Assembly (NCBI GenBank): GCA_034431765.1
Contig: DAOUDD010000199.1
Coordinates: forward strand, 1-62,705
Direction of reading: 5' to 3'
Length of the DNA stretch: 62,705 nucleotides
From: DASYAN01 sp034431765
GTDB lineage: Bacteria > Chloroflexota > Ktedonobacteria > Ktedonobacterales > Ktedonobacteraceae
In this document: positions 53,980 to 62,651 of the stretch, in pieces
Numbering within the stretch: the stretch's first letter is position 1
Layout of the letters: the number at the start of each line of letters is the position of its first letter
Notes under the pieces: model-generated
Told to the model about the DNA's origin: nothing
The model's input: the letters and a program-made list of their open reading frames with translations, nothing else
The model's database searches: none
Program-made: the position numbers and the translations under genes

Positions 53980-55644
53980 ATGGATCTACATCGAAGTAAG
54001 AGCACCGAAGAATGGCGCACAACAACGGCTCGTCGAGCGCGCGAAAAAAGCAAAGAGCGACAGGAAGCATTCTCCACGACATCAGATATTGCGGTACCTG
54101 ACCTGGCAACTGAAGAAGACTTGCGCGACTTTAACCCACATGAGCAACTGAGCTACGCCGGAGAGTTTCCCTACACACGCGGTATCCATCCGGGTATGTA
54201 TCGTTCGCGGCTCTGGACGATGCGCCAATACGCCGGCTTTGCCAGCGCAGAAGAGTCGAATAAGCGCTACCATTTCTTGCTCTCGCAGGGCACAACAGGC
54301 CTCTCGGTCGCCTTTGACCTGCCCACACAGATGGGCTACGATGCAGATCATCCATTCGCCGAGGGTGAGGTTGGCAAAGTTGGAGTCTCTATCTCTAGCC
54401 TGGAGGATATGGAGACGCTGCTACAGGGTCTGCCACTAGAGAGTATCAGCACCTCGATGACAATTAATGCAACCGCGAGTATTCTACTTGCTCTTTATAT
54501 TGCGGTAGCGAAAAAGCAGGGAGCAGACATCAGAAAGCTCTCTGGTACAATCCAGAACGATATTCTTAAGGAATACATTGCTCGCGGAACATATATCTAC
54601 CCACCTGAACACTCTATGCGTATTATCACCGACATCTTTCGCTACTGCGGTGAGCAGGTGCCACGCTGGAATACGATTAGCATTAGTGGCTACCACATTC
54701 GGGAAGCTGGCGCAAGTGCCGTACAGGAAGTCGCCTTTACGCTTGCCAATGCCATCAGTTATGTTCAGGCTGCGTTGGACGCCGGATTGAACGTCGATAC
54801 CTTCGCAGGTCAGCTTTCATTCTTCTTCAATAGCCACAATAATCTGTTTGAGGAAGTTGCAAAGTTCCGTGCAGCTCGTCGCATGTGGGCACATATCATG
54901 CGCGAACGCTTCTCCGCTCAGGACCCCCGCTCTCTCATGCTACGCTTTCATACGCAGACCGCCGGTTCAAGTCTCACGGCACAACAGGCCGATAATAATA
55001 TTGTTCGTACAGCATATCAGGCCCTTGCAGCCGTACTGGGCGGCACGCAATCCCTGCACACCAACGCGAAAGATGAAGCACTTTCGCTCCCGACAGAAGA
55101 CACAGCACGCGTTGCTCTACGTACCCAGCAGATTCTCGCGTACGAAACAGGTGTTGCAGATGCCGTTGATCCTCTTGCAGGCTCATACTACGTCGAATAT
55201 CTGACAAATGCGCTTGAAGAACGAGCGTGGGACTATATCTACAAAATTGACGAGCTGGGTGGAAGCGTGCGTGCAATCGAGAACGGCTTCTTACAGGCAG
55301 AGATAGAGCAGTCGGCATATGACTATCAGGTAGCGCTTGAGCAACAACAGGCTATTGTTGTGGGTGTCAATCGTTTTACCAGTGAACAAGATGTTCGCCC
55401 TCCCCTGCAACGTGTCGCAGCAGAGGTGGGAAGAAGGCAGGCAACAAAACTCGCCGCCCTGCGGCAACGCCGTGACAATGAACAGGTTCTAACCTCTTTA
55501 CAGACGCTTGAGAAGGCCGCGAGAAGTACAGAGAATCTACTGCCATATATTATTAATGCAGTTGAGGTGTATGCAACGCTGGGAGAAATTAGCGATACTC
55601 TACGCAATGTCTTTGGCGAGCAACACGAGTTCGCTCATTCCTAA
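53980..55644 (+). CDS. Methylmalonyl-CoA mutase family, catalytic large subunit without B12 domain
   Basis: 554 residues from the ATG at 53980 (GAAGGAGG seven bases upstream). The TIM-barrel substrate domain is complete: GMYRSRLWTMRQYAGF, LSVAFDLPTQMGYDAD, ISISGYHIREAGA and IQNDILKEYIARGTYIYPP. Tyr74 and Arg202, equivalents of Tyr89 and Arg207 in the Propionibacterium enzyme, are both kept, which favours methylmalonyl-CoA (in isobutyryl-CoA mutase they are Phe and Gln). There is no C-terminal cobalamin-binding domain, so a separate small subunit is required; it is not in this window. Confidence 0.92.
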   Translation: MDLHRSKSTEEWRTTTARRAREKSKERQEAFSTTSDIAVPDLATEEDLRDFNPHEQLSYAGEFPYTRGIHPGMYRSRLWTMRQYAGFASAEESNKRYHFLLSQGTTGLSVAFDLPTQMGYDADHPFAEGEVGKVGVSISSLEDMETLLQGLPLESISTSMTINATASILLALYIAVAKKQGADIRKLSGTIQNDILKEYIARGTYIYPPEHSMRIITDIFRYCGEQVPRWNTISISGYHIREAGASAVQEVAFTLANAISYVQAALDAGLNVDTFAGQLSFFFNSHNNLFEEVAKFRAARRMWAHIMRERFSAQDPRSLMLRFHTQTAGSSLTAQQADNNIVRTAYQALAAVLGGTQSLHTNAKDEALSLPTEDTARVALRTQQILAYETGVADAVDPLAGSYYVEYLTNALEERAWDYIYKIDELGGSVRAIENGFLQAEIEQSAYDYQVALEQQQAIVVGVNRFTSEQDVRPPLQRVAAEVGRRQATKLAALRQRRDNEQVLTSLQTLEKAARSTENLLPYIINAVEVYATLGEISDTLRNVFGEQHEFAHS

Positions 55645-55766
55645 AAGGGTCACGCATGACCGTTTGCTCTCCTTCACCTGATTAAATCTGACTATCATTC
55701 TTGCACTAAATCGTTACACTACATTAACGATCCATTAACAGTTTTAGCATATGATAGAAAGCGATT

Positions 55767-56708
55767 ATGGAAAGCTTGAGTTCTGAACAGAAGACGAGGT
55801 CACAACACGTCTACCCGGCTCGTGATGCCGAACGGAGTGCCTTTGCCATTAACGATTATCAAAAAAGTGACCCACGCAGTCACAATGATCAGGGAAGAGC
55901 AACTTCACGGGAATCTGGTCTTGCACCAATCGGCGTTTTTGATTCGGGAGCTGGTGGACTGACCATTCTCTCGGCCCTGCGTCAGGAGTTGCCCGGCGAA
56001 AACTACCTCTTCTTTGGTGATACTGCGCATTGCCCTTATGGAATACGCAGCGAAGAGGAGATCACCGAACTGTCGCTGCAAGCCTGCCGATTCCTCATTA
56101 AGCAGGGAGCAAAGGTAATCGTGGTTGCATGCAACACTGCTTCACAGGCTGCACTGGCAAGTCTACGTGCAACATTTTCTCTTCCCATCATTGGTGTTGT
56201 ACCGGCAGTAAAACCAGCAGCCCGCGCTACCCGGCATGGACGAATTGGCATTGCGGCAACGAACCAGACGGTTAAGGCTGCTTACCTGAACTCTTTGATC
56301 GAAGAGTTTGCCTCAGATATTCAGGTGAGTGCAGTCGGCTGCCCCGAACTCGTGACGCTGGTTGAACACGGTGATCTTGCAGGCCCACAGGTGGAGGAAA
56401 CCTTGCTCCATAGCCTGCACCCACTGCTAATTGCGCAAATTGATGTTCTTGTCCTTGGTTGCACACATTTTCCCGCACTACGACCTGCGATTGAGCGTGT
56501 CGTCGGACCGCAAGTCCTGGTGATTGACAGTGGCACGGCAATAGCTCGACGTACTCATGCCGTGCTGGATACAGAGGGCTTGCTTCACCCAACATCTGAA
56601 ACTGAGGGACAGCTTCGCATCTGGTGCAGTGGAGATGCAGCAGCCTTTAGCTCTGTTGCCAGCAAGATACTCGGCTACCCTGTTACAGCCTCTCATATTA
56701 TACTGTAA
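55767..56708 (+). CDS. murI: Glutamate racemase (MurI)
   Basis: Makes D-glutamate for peptidoglycan. 313 residues. Both catalytic cysteines are in place: VVACNTASQAAL and LGCTHFPALRP. IGVFDSGAGGLTILSALR and FGDTAHCPYGIRS are also typical. The first ~52 residues are a low-complexity hydrophilic extension before the usual family start; the ribosome site at 55767 is weak, but no better internal start is apparent. Regulated together with nothing obvious; followed 95 bases later by the PAP2-like gene. Confidence 0.93.
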   Translation: MESLSSEQKTRSQHVYPARDAERSAFAINDYQKSDPRSHNDQGRATSRESGLAPIGVFDSGAGGLTILSALRQELPGENYLFFGDTAHCPYGIRSEEEITELSLQACRFLIKQGAKVIVVACNTASQAALASLRATFSLPIIGVVPAVKPAARATRHGRIGIAATNQTVKAAYLNSLIEEFASDIQVSAVGCPELVTLVEHGDLAGPQVEETLLHSLHPLLIAQIDVLVLGCTHFPALRPAIERVVGPQVLVIDSGTAIARRTHAVLDTEGLLHPTSETEGQLRIWCSGDAAAFSSVASKILGYPVTASHIIL

Positions 56709-56803
56709 GCGTATTCTGTCATTGGAAAAATCTTTTTATAGTAAGAAAAACATTTTACATCTCTATCTCGTTCAAGAGAAGAAGTAAGGAGAAACTTAGC
56801 AAC

Positions 56804-57445
56804 ATGTTAGAGAATATGGCTCTGCAAGAGGGCGAGGAACATTCAACAGCTCCCGCTCAGGCAAAACCATTTCGTTTCCAGTTCGCTCGATTTGTATCTA
56901 CTATTCTTTCACCTATCACGGTCTCATTGCCAGTAATGTTTCTGGTCGCTCTGTATCATCAAGAGTCGGCATCGTTTCTTTTTGCCGCCATCGCCCTGCT
57001 CTTCCTCAGCATCGGACCCATGCTCTACATCTTTATCGGTGTCTGCCTGGGAAAGTTTTCAGACATCGACGTGAGTATTCGTTCTCAACGGACGGGTCCC
57101 TTCCTCTTTGGCATCGGTTCCAGCATACTCGGACTCATCGTGCTCTCCCTCTATCACGCACCTAAAAATATCGAAACAGTCCTGCTTACCACTGTACTTC
57201 TAGGGTGCATTCTATTCATTATCACTCTGCGCTGGAAGATCAGCATGCACGCCTCTTCCCTCTCTGGCGCGGTCACCCTCCTCTCAGCCCTTTATGGCAG
57301 GATTGTCCTGCCTGCATTCCTGCTTGTTCTCCTGGTCGGCTGGTCACGCGTAGTGTTGAAACGGCACACAGCGGCACAGGTAGCAGCCGGCGCGCTCCTC
57401 ACGATGCTCCTGATATTGACTGTTGTACTAATACGCGGCACCTGA
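56804..57445 (+). CDS. PAP2-like membrane phosphatase
   Basis: 213 residues with about six membrane helices. A degenerate PAP2 signature is present: KISMHASSLSGAVTLL (equivalent to the PSGH motif) and SRVVLKRHTAAQVAAG (SRxxxxxHxxxDV-like, Asp absent). Such proteins hydrolyse lipid phosphates such as undecaprenyl pyrophosphate or phosphatidate. The altered Asp leaves activity uncertain. Confidence 0.75.
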   Translation: MLENMALQEGEEHSTAPAQAKPFRFQFARFVSTILSPITVSLPVMFLVALYHQESASFLFAAIALLFLSIGPMLYIFIGVCLGKFSDIDVSIRSQRTGPFLFGIGSSILGLIVLSLYHAPKNIETVLLTTVLLGCILFIITLRWKISMHASSLSGAVTLLSALYGRIVLPAFLLVLLVGWSRVVLKRHTAAQVAAGALLTMLLILTVVLIRGT

Positions 57446-57452
57446 TTCCTAC

Positions 57453-57483
57453 ACAGATCCGGTGCCTTTTACACCGGATCTGT
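57453..57483. terminator. Hairpin between PAP2-like gene and decayed ABC exporter
   Basis: ACAGATCCGGTG..CACCGGATCTGT, a perfect 12-bp stem with a short loop; no strong T-tract on either side. Confidence 0.7.
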
Positions 57484-57497
57484 ACGCAACACTACAA

Positions 57498-58764
57498 TTA
57501 CTGTACCTTCTGTTCGGAACGCTCCTCAATTTCGCCGTGCCAGAGGCGTTGCATCTCTTCGCTGCTAGCTAGCAGATAATCCAGTTTTCCCTCAGCCTCG
57601 ATACGACCATTTTTGAGCACGATGATATGGTCAGCACTGCGCAACGTAGCGCGGCGATGCGAAACGGCGACACGTGTCGCGCTCGGCGAGAAGCGCGACC
57701 ACAATTGTTGCTCAGTCTCAACATCGAGCGCGCTGGAAAGATCATCAACAACCTGAAGTTCCGCGTTCCGCACAAACATACGCGCCGCCGCACTGCGTTG
57801 CACCTGTCCACCAGAAAGCTTGACACCTCGTGGCCCGACCTTTGTCTCCAGGTGCTGCTCCAATTCCAGAATATCGCGCTCCAACACCGCCGCATGCAAC
57901 GCCCCTTGCAGGTCCACTCGTTCTTCCGGCAGACCCAGAAGAATATTCTCCTTCAACGTCTGACTGAACAGGCGCGGCACCTGTGGAGTATACCCACAGC
58001 GTGGAGGTACAAAGTAACCCTGAAACAGCGCCGATTACCTGGTTTATAAACTTATTACGCAAAGCAGCTTTGCGGCGTGCTTCATTAAGCGTCTTGAAAT
58101 GGTTAACCACGTGTTGCTCGGCATTAGCAACCTTGACTGTTTGAACTGCACCAAATACGTCTCCTAGCAGCCCTGTCACATCACTGATCGCAGCCTGATT
58201 CGCCTCCTGATACTGTTGAACGCGCCTTTTAAAAGCTTGGAAGACCACTAACACAATCAACAAGGGCACAAAGACAACAAGTGTAATCAGCACTGAAATG
58301 TGTATCAGAATACTTAGAGCCACGATCACTACCATTAGCTGCCCTAGTGGATCACCAAGCCAACAGACGAAATTACCAATTTCCATTGTGTCGTCACGAA
58401 AACGGCTAATCGCGTCTCCTGATGATGCTGGTAGGGCTTGTGCTCCTGGTCGCTTTAGCACATTGACAAACAGATTACGCCGTAGCAGAGATGCTAAAGT
58501 AACGTTCATGGTAATTTCAGCCGACATACCGATAAAGAGAAAGCTGAATCGTGCAATGGCGATACCAACAAGGAGAGCGCATAGTCCCCAAAGACCTGAC
58601 AAATTTGACTCTCCCTGTGTAATTCCATTGAGAATTTGCTGCATAATCAATCCTGGTAACAGAGGCACCAGGTAAAAGACAACACCTTGCAGAAAGCAAC
58701 TCGCAAGAAAGAGCCAGGCGCGATAGCTACCCAATTGCCAGACGTACCATAAAGGTTTTCTCAT
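57498..58764 (-). pseudogene. ABC exporter half-transporter with internal deletion
   Basis: Reading from 58764, about 247 residues give most of an exporter membrane domain (five or so helices, GGAQALPASSGDAISRFRDD-like coupling region). Near 58010-58025 this frame ceases to match and a second frame takes over at FVPPRCGYTPQVPRLFSQTL, the Q-loop of the ATPase domain, continuing through LSGGQVQRSAAARMF, VVDDLSSALD and AVSHRR to the stop at 57498. Everything between, including Walker A and the last membrane helices, is missing; the size (roughly 150-200 residues) is my estimate from family architecture. A frameshift at the junction confirms inactivation. Confidence 0.85.
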
Positions 58765-59105
58765 ACAAGAACCTCCTCAAGCCCTGTACGCAGTAAATGT
58801 GAAAAGCGTGAGTTTGGATCATTCGCAAGTTGCTCCCGTGGACCATACTCACAACACTCTCCACTCTCCAGAATCAAAATCTTATCTGTACGTTGTACTG
58901 TTTTTAGGCGATGGGCAATGATAATAGTAGTTCTTCCTACCAGCAAAAGGTCGATGGCGTGTTCGAGTTCTCGCTCCGTAGCAGGATCGAGACGCGAGGA
59001 TGCTTCGTCAAGGATGACCAGGCCAGGATCTTTCAGAAACACACGCGCAAAGGAGAGCAATTGTGCCTCACCAGCCGAGAGGCCACTTCCTCCTGTAGCG
59101 TGCAA
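58761..59105 (-). pseudogene. ABC exporter ATPase C-terminal fragment
   Basis: 115 residues comprising signature GGSGLSAGEAQLLSFARVF, Walker B LVILDEASSRLDP and H-loop TIIIAHRL. Walker A, Q-loop and the entire membrane domain are absent; an in-frame stop lies directly upstream. Its last four bases overlap the start of the partner gene, the coupled order typical of heterodimeric exporters. It is the remnant of the other half of the same transporter. Confidence 0.85.
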
Positions 59106-59578
59106 AAGGAAGCTTCATGCAAATTCCCTTCATAGAAGGCATCGTTGTACTGTCTATCGTCCACAATCGGGACAAACAGTTCCAGAGCAGGGCAAAACAG
59201 CCCTTTAGAACAAGAAGAAAAGACAGCACAAACAGAAAACTGTAGGGTAGATAACAAATGAGGATGAAGGAGAGCGGGATAACTGTAGGGTAGATGGTAA
59301 ACAGGAAGATGCGAAAGTTACCCGTTACGACTCTGCTCCGCCTCTGCGTATCTGTAGTCGAGGGAACATCTGATAGAGCATTTCACGTTTTTCGACAACA
59401 CAAAATCGAGAATATGCAACTTACACATTCCTATAGAAAAACCGAGAAGTCATCATACCAGATGTAAGACTAGCAGAGCCACCAGCAGGGTAGAGACATT
59501 TCTGGACCCTTTCTTCTAGAGAAACTTTTCTATCTCAAGCATACACAATAGAGGAGGATTTGTAAAGACTGTACTTTT
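59106..59578. other. Non-coding remnant region with direct repeat
   Basis: AACTGTAGGGTAGAT occurs at 59239-59253 and 59282-59296 (43-bp period). Minus-strand frames show short hydrophobic stretches (around 59210-59330) that could be traces of the lost membrane domain, but they are too short to assign. No active gene seen. Confidence 0.55.
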
Positions 59579-60451
59579 TTATATAAAAACTGCAAGTAGC
59601 CAACCAACAGCGAGTATGAGACAGGTAGCAACAACGAGATAAAAGTAACGCTTGCGATTCGCCGATAACAGCCATGACCGGAAACGGAGAAGCAAAACAC
59701 CTATCAGTACCAGACTGAGCACTAATGTTCCTGCGATGATCATCAGTTGAGCAGCTACAAGACCTGTGAAAGAGAGGAGAGCAACCAGGACTACGGCCAG
59801 GAAGAGCAGCAACGAGCACAGGAATAGAGCTGTGCGTAGCCCCAGGAAGACCGCAAGCGTGCGTGCCGAGCTTGCCTCATCCTCTTCCAGATCAGGCAAG
59901 GAATTAGCAAGGTTCAGCGCTGTACCCAGCAAGGCGGCAACAGGAACAACACAGAAGAGAAAGGGAACAAAACGTCCCACCCCAACAAAGGCATAGACCG
60001 GGATAAGCGGAATCGCCAGCGCAAAAACGATTCCACTCCAGGGAGTAGACTTCAATCCTACGTTATAGGCCATACCCAACGAGAGATATAGTAGTGAGAA
60101 CAACAACGCCAGCGGATTCAAGGGGAGAAGCAACACGATCATCAGAGTTATCAACAACACACCCAACAACAACGCCTCATTAGGATGAATCCATCCCAGC
60201 GGAATAGGCTTATCCCGCCCACTTATCGCATCCAGTGAGCGGTCACAGTAGTCATTCAGCGCAGCAATGGCGCTCTGCATCGCAGTATGAGCAGCAACTA
60301 CAAGAAGAAGAGTACTCCAAGAGGGATGCGGCCAGCTAGCCAGCAGAGCAAAGAGCGTAACCGCTACTAAATGAAAAAAGACAGGTAAGGGGTGGCAGAG
60401 ACGAAACAATCCGAGCAATATTTCACCAGATGTACGTTGCTTGCTCGCCAT
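59579..60451 (-). CDS. UbiA family prenyltransferase
   Basis: 290 residues, about eight to nine membrane helices. The two Asp-rich motifs that bind Mg-prenyl-diphosphate are present: NDYCDRSLDAISGRDKP and DLEEDEASSARTLA. The intact first motif also has the usual RDKPIPLG. The aromatic or other acceptor (quinone, heme, chlorin or lipid) cannot be told from sequence. The ATG at 60451 with AAAGGTG upstream is preferred over one seven codons earlier. Confidence 0.88.
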   Translation of the reverse strand: MASKQRTSGEILLGLFRLCHPLPVFFHLVAVTLFALLASWPHPSWSTLLLVVAAHTAMQSAIAALNDYCDRSLDAISGRDKPIPLGWIHPNEALLLGVLLITLMIVLLLPLNPLALLFSLLYLSLGMAYNVGLKSTPWSGIVFALAIPLIPVYAFVGVGRFVPFLFCVVPVAALLGTALNLANSLPDLEEDEASSARTLAVFLGLRTALFLCSLLLFLAVVLVALLSFTGLVAAQLMIIAGTLVLSLVLIGVLLLRFRSWLLSANRKRYFYLVVATCLILAVGWLLAVFI

Positions 60452-60493
60452 CTTAGCACCTTTACAACCCAAAAACTACTCTCGTAATACACT

Positions 60494-60543
60494 GCCATTT
60501 ATGGCGCAAAAAAGAGGGGCCAGATGTATCGCGCCCGCTGTCT
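60494..60543. repeat. Copy of the 0.2-kb dispersed repeat
   Basis: GCCATTTATGGCGCAAA and GGGGCCAGATGTATCGCGCC(CGCTG) parallel the element at 193-238, some 60 kb away, and more loosely that at 44731. Confidence 0.75.
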
Positions 60544-60585
60544 CCCCTCACACTCGTCTTCTTCCCCATCACGTTCTTAGCCATC

Positions 60586-61149
60586 TTACCGCACAGGCAA
60601 CCGCTGCATAACAGCACGATACCACTGACTACGCATCTCCGCGCCTGCTAGAACGAGGGTTATCCACACACCGAGCATTGTCCCAAAGATCCAAAATCCT
60701 AACAAAAGGGTACTACTATTAATGCTGAGCAGCATATTCCAGAAGTTTGTCCAAATAACAGAAAGGGTATCATGTCCATTTGCCACAGGCAATACTGTAT
60801 GGAATGCAGGAAGAAGGATGCCGAGCATAGCAAACGTAGAAAGCAAGAAGGCGTAAACCATTTCACGTAGCGAGGGGCGCATCTTTTCTTCCACAAGCTG
60901 TTGTTCAAGAACGAGCTTCTTACGCTGCTCACTGATTGAAATGCGCTGCATAACGTTTACAACGAGGTCATCTGGTTCAGCAACCACATCCATGCTCTGA
61001 AATGCCTGCTCAATCTCTTCCAACATGCGAATTTCTTGACGACATGCCTGACAGGTAGAAACATGCACTTCCAGCGAACGAAGCGTATGCAGTGGTAAAC
61101 GTTTATCGATATAAAGCTGTAGCAATCGTGAGGCTTTGGAACAGTGCAT
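60586..61149 (-). CDS. Anti-sigma factor with zinc finger (zf-HC2)
   Basis: 187 residues from the ATG at 61149, two bases after the sigma gene. N-terminal HC...HVSTCQAC zinc-binding anti-sigma motif (Cys3, His, Cys-x2-Cys), a helical linker, then two membrane helices (about 105-125 and 145-170). It would hold the upstream ECF sigma at the membrane until a signal releases it; the signal is unknown. Confidence 0.88.
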   Translation of the reverse strand: MHCSKASRLLQLYIDKRLPLHTLRSLEVHVSTCQACRQEIRMLEEIEQAFQSMDVVAEPDDLVVNVMQRISISEQRKKLVLEQQLVEEKMRPSLREMVYAFLLSTFAMLGILLPAFHTVLPVANGHDTLSVIWTNFWNMLLSINSSTLLLGFWIFGTMLGVWITLVLAGAEMRSQWYRAVMQRLPVR

Positions 61150-61151
61150 AA

Positions 61152-61796
61152 TCACCTTCTCGTTCTCCACTCTTGCTCAAACTTTTCCAGTCGCTCCTTG
61201 AGCAAGTTACGCGCACGAAATAGATGCGTCTTGATCGTTCCTATTGGGAGCGTGAGAATCTCAGCCATCTCCTCATACGTCATTTCCTGTAAATGCCGTA
61301 ATATTAAAACGATACGATACTTAGAGGGTAACGTCGAGAGGTATTCACGCACCATCTTCTGCGATGCATGCGTCTCTATCTGATCTCCAATCTGCTCATC
61401 ACCGCTCGGTTCAACAAGCTGTTCTGCCTGCATCGCTACCTGAAGAGCCTGATCGCGCTTGCGCGATTCTAGTTGTTTTAAAGCACAGTTATAAGCGATG
61501 CGATACAACCATGTAGAGAAACGTGCGTCACCGCGAAATGTGTGTAATCCCTGCCACGCCGCAAAGAACGTCTCCTGCGTGACTTCATTGGCCTCTTCGT
61601 ATTGCTGAAGCATACGATAAACAAGGTTAAACACACGCCGCTGATGACGTTGTACCAGAATTGCAAATGCATCCTGGTTTCCTGACTGGCTGGCAGAGAC
61701 AAGTTGTGCATCATCTAGCTCAACACCAGTCGTAGCAGCTTGTGGAATTGACATTCCTAGAGTGTGTGGTGGTTGCAACAGATATTCACTCATCAT
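61152..61796 (-). CDS. ECF RNA polymerase sigma factor (sigma-E like)
   Basis: 214 residues. Region 2 shows DAFAILVQRHQRRVFNLVYR and STWLYRIAYNCALKQLE; region 4 shows LPSKYRIVLILRHLQEMTYE and IGTIKTHLFRARNLL. An extra N-terminal ~35 residues precede region 2. Paired with the anti-sigma gene directly downstream. Divergent from the membrane gene at 61909, a possible target. Confidence 0.94.
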   Translation of the reverse strand: MMSEYLLQPPHTLGMSIPQAATTGVELDDAQLVSASQSGNQDAFAILVQRHQRRVFNLVYRMLQQYEEANEVTQETFFAAWQGLHTFRGDARFSTWLYRIAYNCALKQLESRKRDQALQVAMQAEQLVEPSGDEQIGDQIETHASQKMVREYLSTLPSKYRIVLILRHLQEMTYEEMAEILTLPIGTIKTHLFRARNLLKERLEKFEQEWRTRR

Positions 61797-61908
61797 ATAG
61801 AGTTAGAGAAGATATTTCTGTAAAATGTTTCACTATTCCCACGAAACATCTTGCTCCATCATACGTATCTTATCATATAGCATCCTTAACATAAAGAGGA
61901 ACAGGTGA

Positions 61909-62346
61909 ATGTCTTATAATATTCTCATCATCCTTATCGGCTGGCTGGTTGCTTTAGCTATTTTCCTGGCCTGCATCGTTTTCCTCCGCTATATTCAGCA
62001 TCGTGAGCGCATGGAACTGATTCGCCATGGTTTCAACCCCGGTGCAGACAGTACAAAGCGACGCAGTACTGGCTTGCTGCGTGCAGGTTTAATCACTATG
62101 ATGGTTGGACTTTCACTCACCGCTGGTCTCTACCCTATTGCTTATATTCTTCCCAATACAGTCGATGCAGCTCCATTCCATCTTGGCCCCTGGTTATTAC
62201 CTGGTTTGATACCGCTAGGAGTAGGACTTGCTCTCCTCATCAGTTACTATCTGGAACCAGCGGGACACTCAGGTCAGGACGAAAAAGAGGAGAAGATCAT
62301 CTCTCTCACAGAGCATCGTGACCGTGAAAGGCGCGAGCAACCATGA
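61909..62346 (+). CDS. Small membrane protein (DUF6249-like)
   Basis: 145 residues: one membrane helix near the N-terminus followed by a RYIQHRERMELIRHGFNP segment, two further helices (about 60-80, 95-115), and a Glu/Arg-rich tail. The ERxxLI(R/E)xG motif after the first helix is shared by a widespread family of small membrane proteins often beside ECF sigma genes. Function unknown. AACAGGTGA precedes the ATG. Confidence 0.78.
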   Translation: MSYNILIILIGWLVALAIFLACIVFLRYIQHRERMELIRHGFNPGADSTKRRSTGLLRAGLITMMVGLSLTAGLYPIAYILPNTVDAAPFHLGPWLLPGLIPLGVGLALLISYYLEPAGHSGQDEKEEKIISLTEHRDRERREQP

Positions 62347-62422
62347 GATATCTTGAACAGCGCTAAGAAGGTGACAACAGAAACGAATTTTGGGAAACTC
62401 TAAAAAATTCTGAAAAAAGCTC

Positions 62423-62451
62423 TTGACAGAACGCAAGAGCAGTGCTATTAT
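62423..62451 (+). promoter_or_regulatory. rRNA operon promoter
   Basis: Perfect TTGACA, 17-base spacer and TATTAT, with an A-rich upstream stretch (62395-62420) of UP-element type. It is about 200 bases before the 16S start; the leader between holds no gene, and no boxA was recognised. Confidence 0.85.
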
Positions 62452-62651
62452 CATTCCTGCACCACACAGGAATGTGTGAAACGAAAAAGTAATGAACAAA
62501 CACCTGTTAGCAGTACAATGTTCATTGCGTACTTGAACAACTGAAGAGTGGTAAGGAACTATAAAGAACAATAGCCAGTCAATACTTTGATATGCTTGTC
62601 ATTCATAAAGAATTGTAAATCTCTCAGTGAGTAGAGATTTATATATATGCT

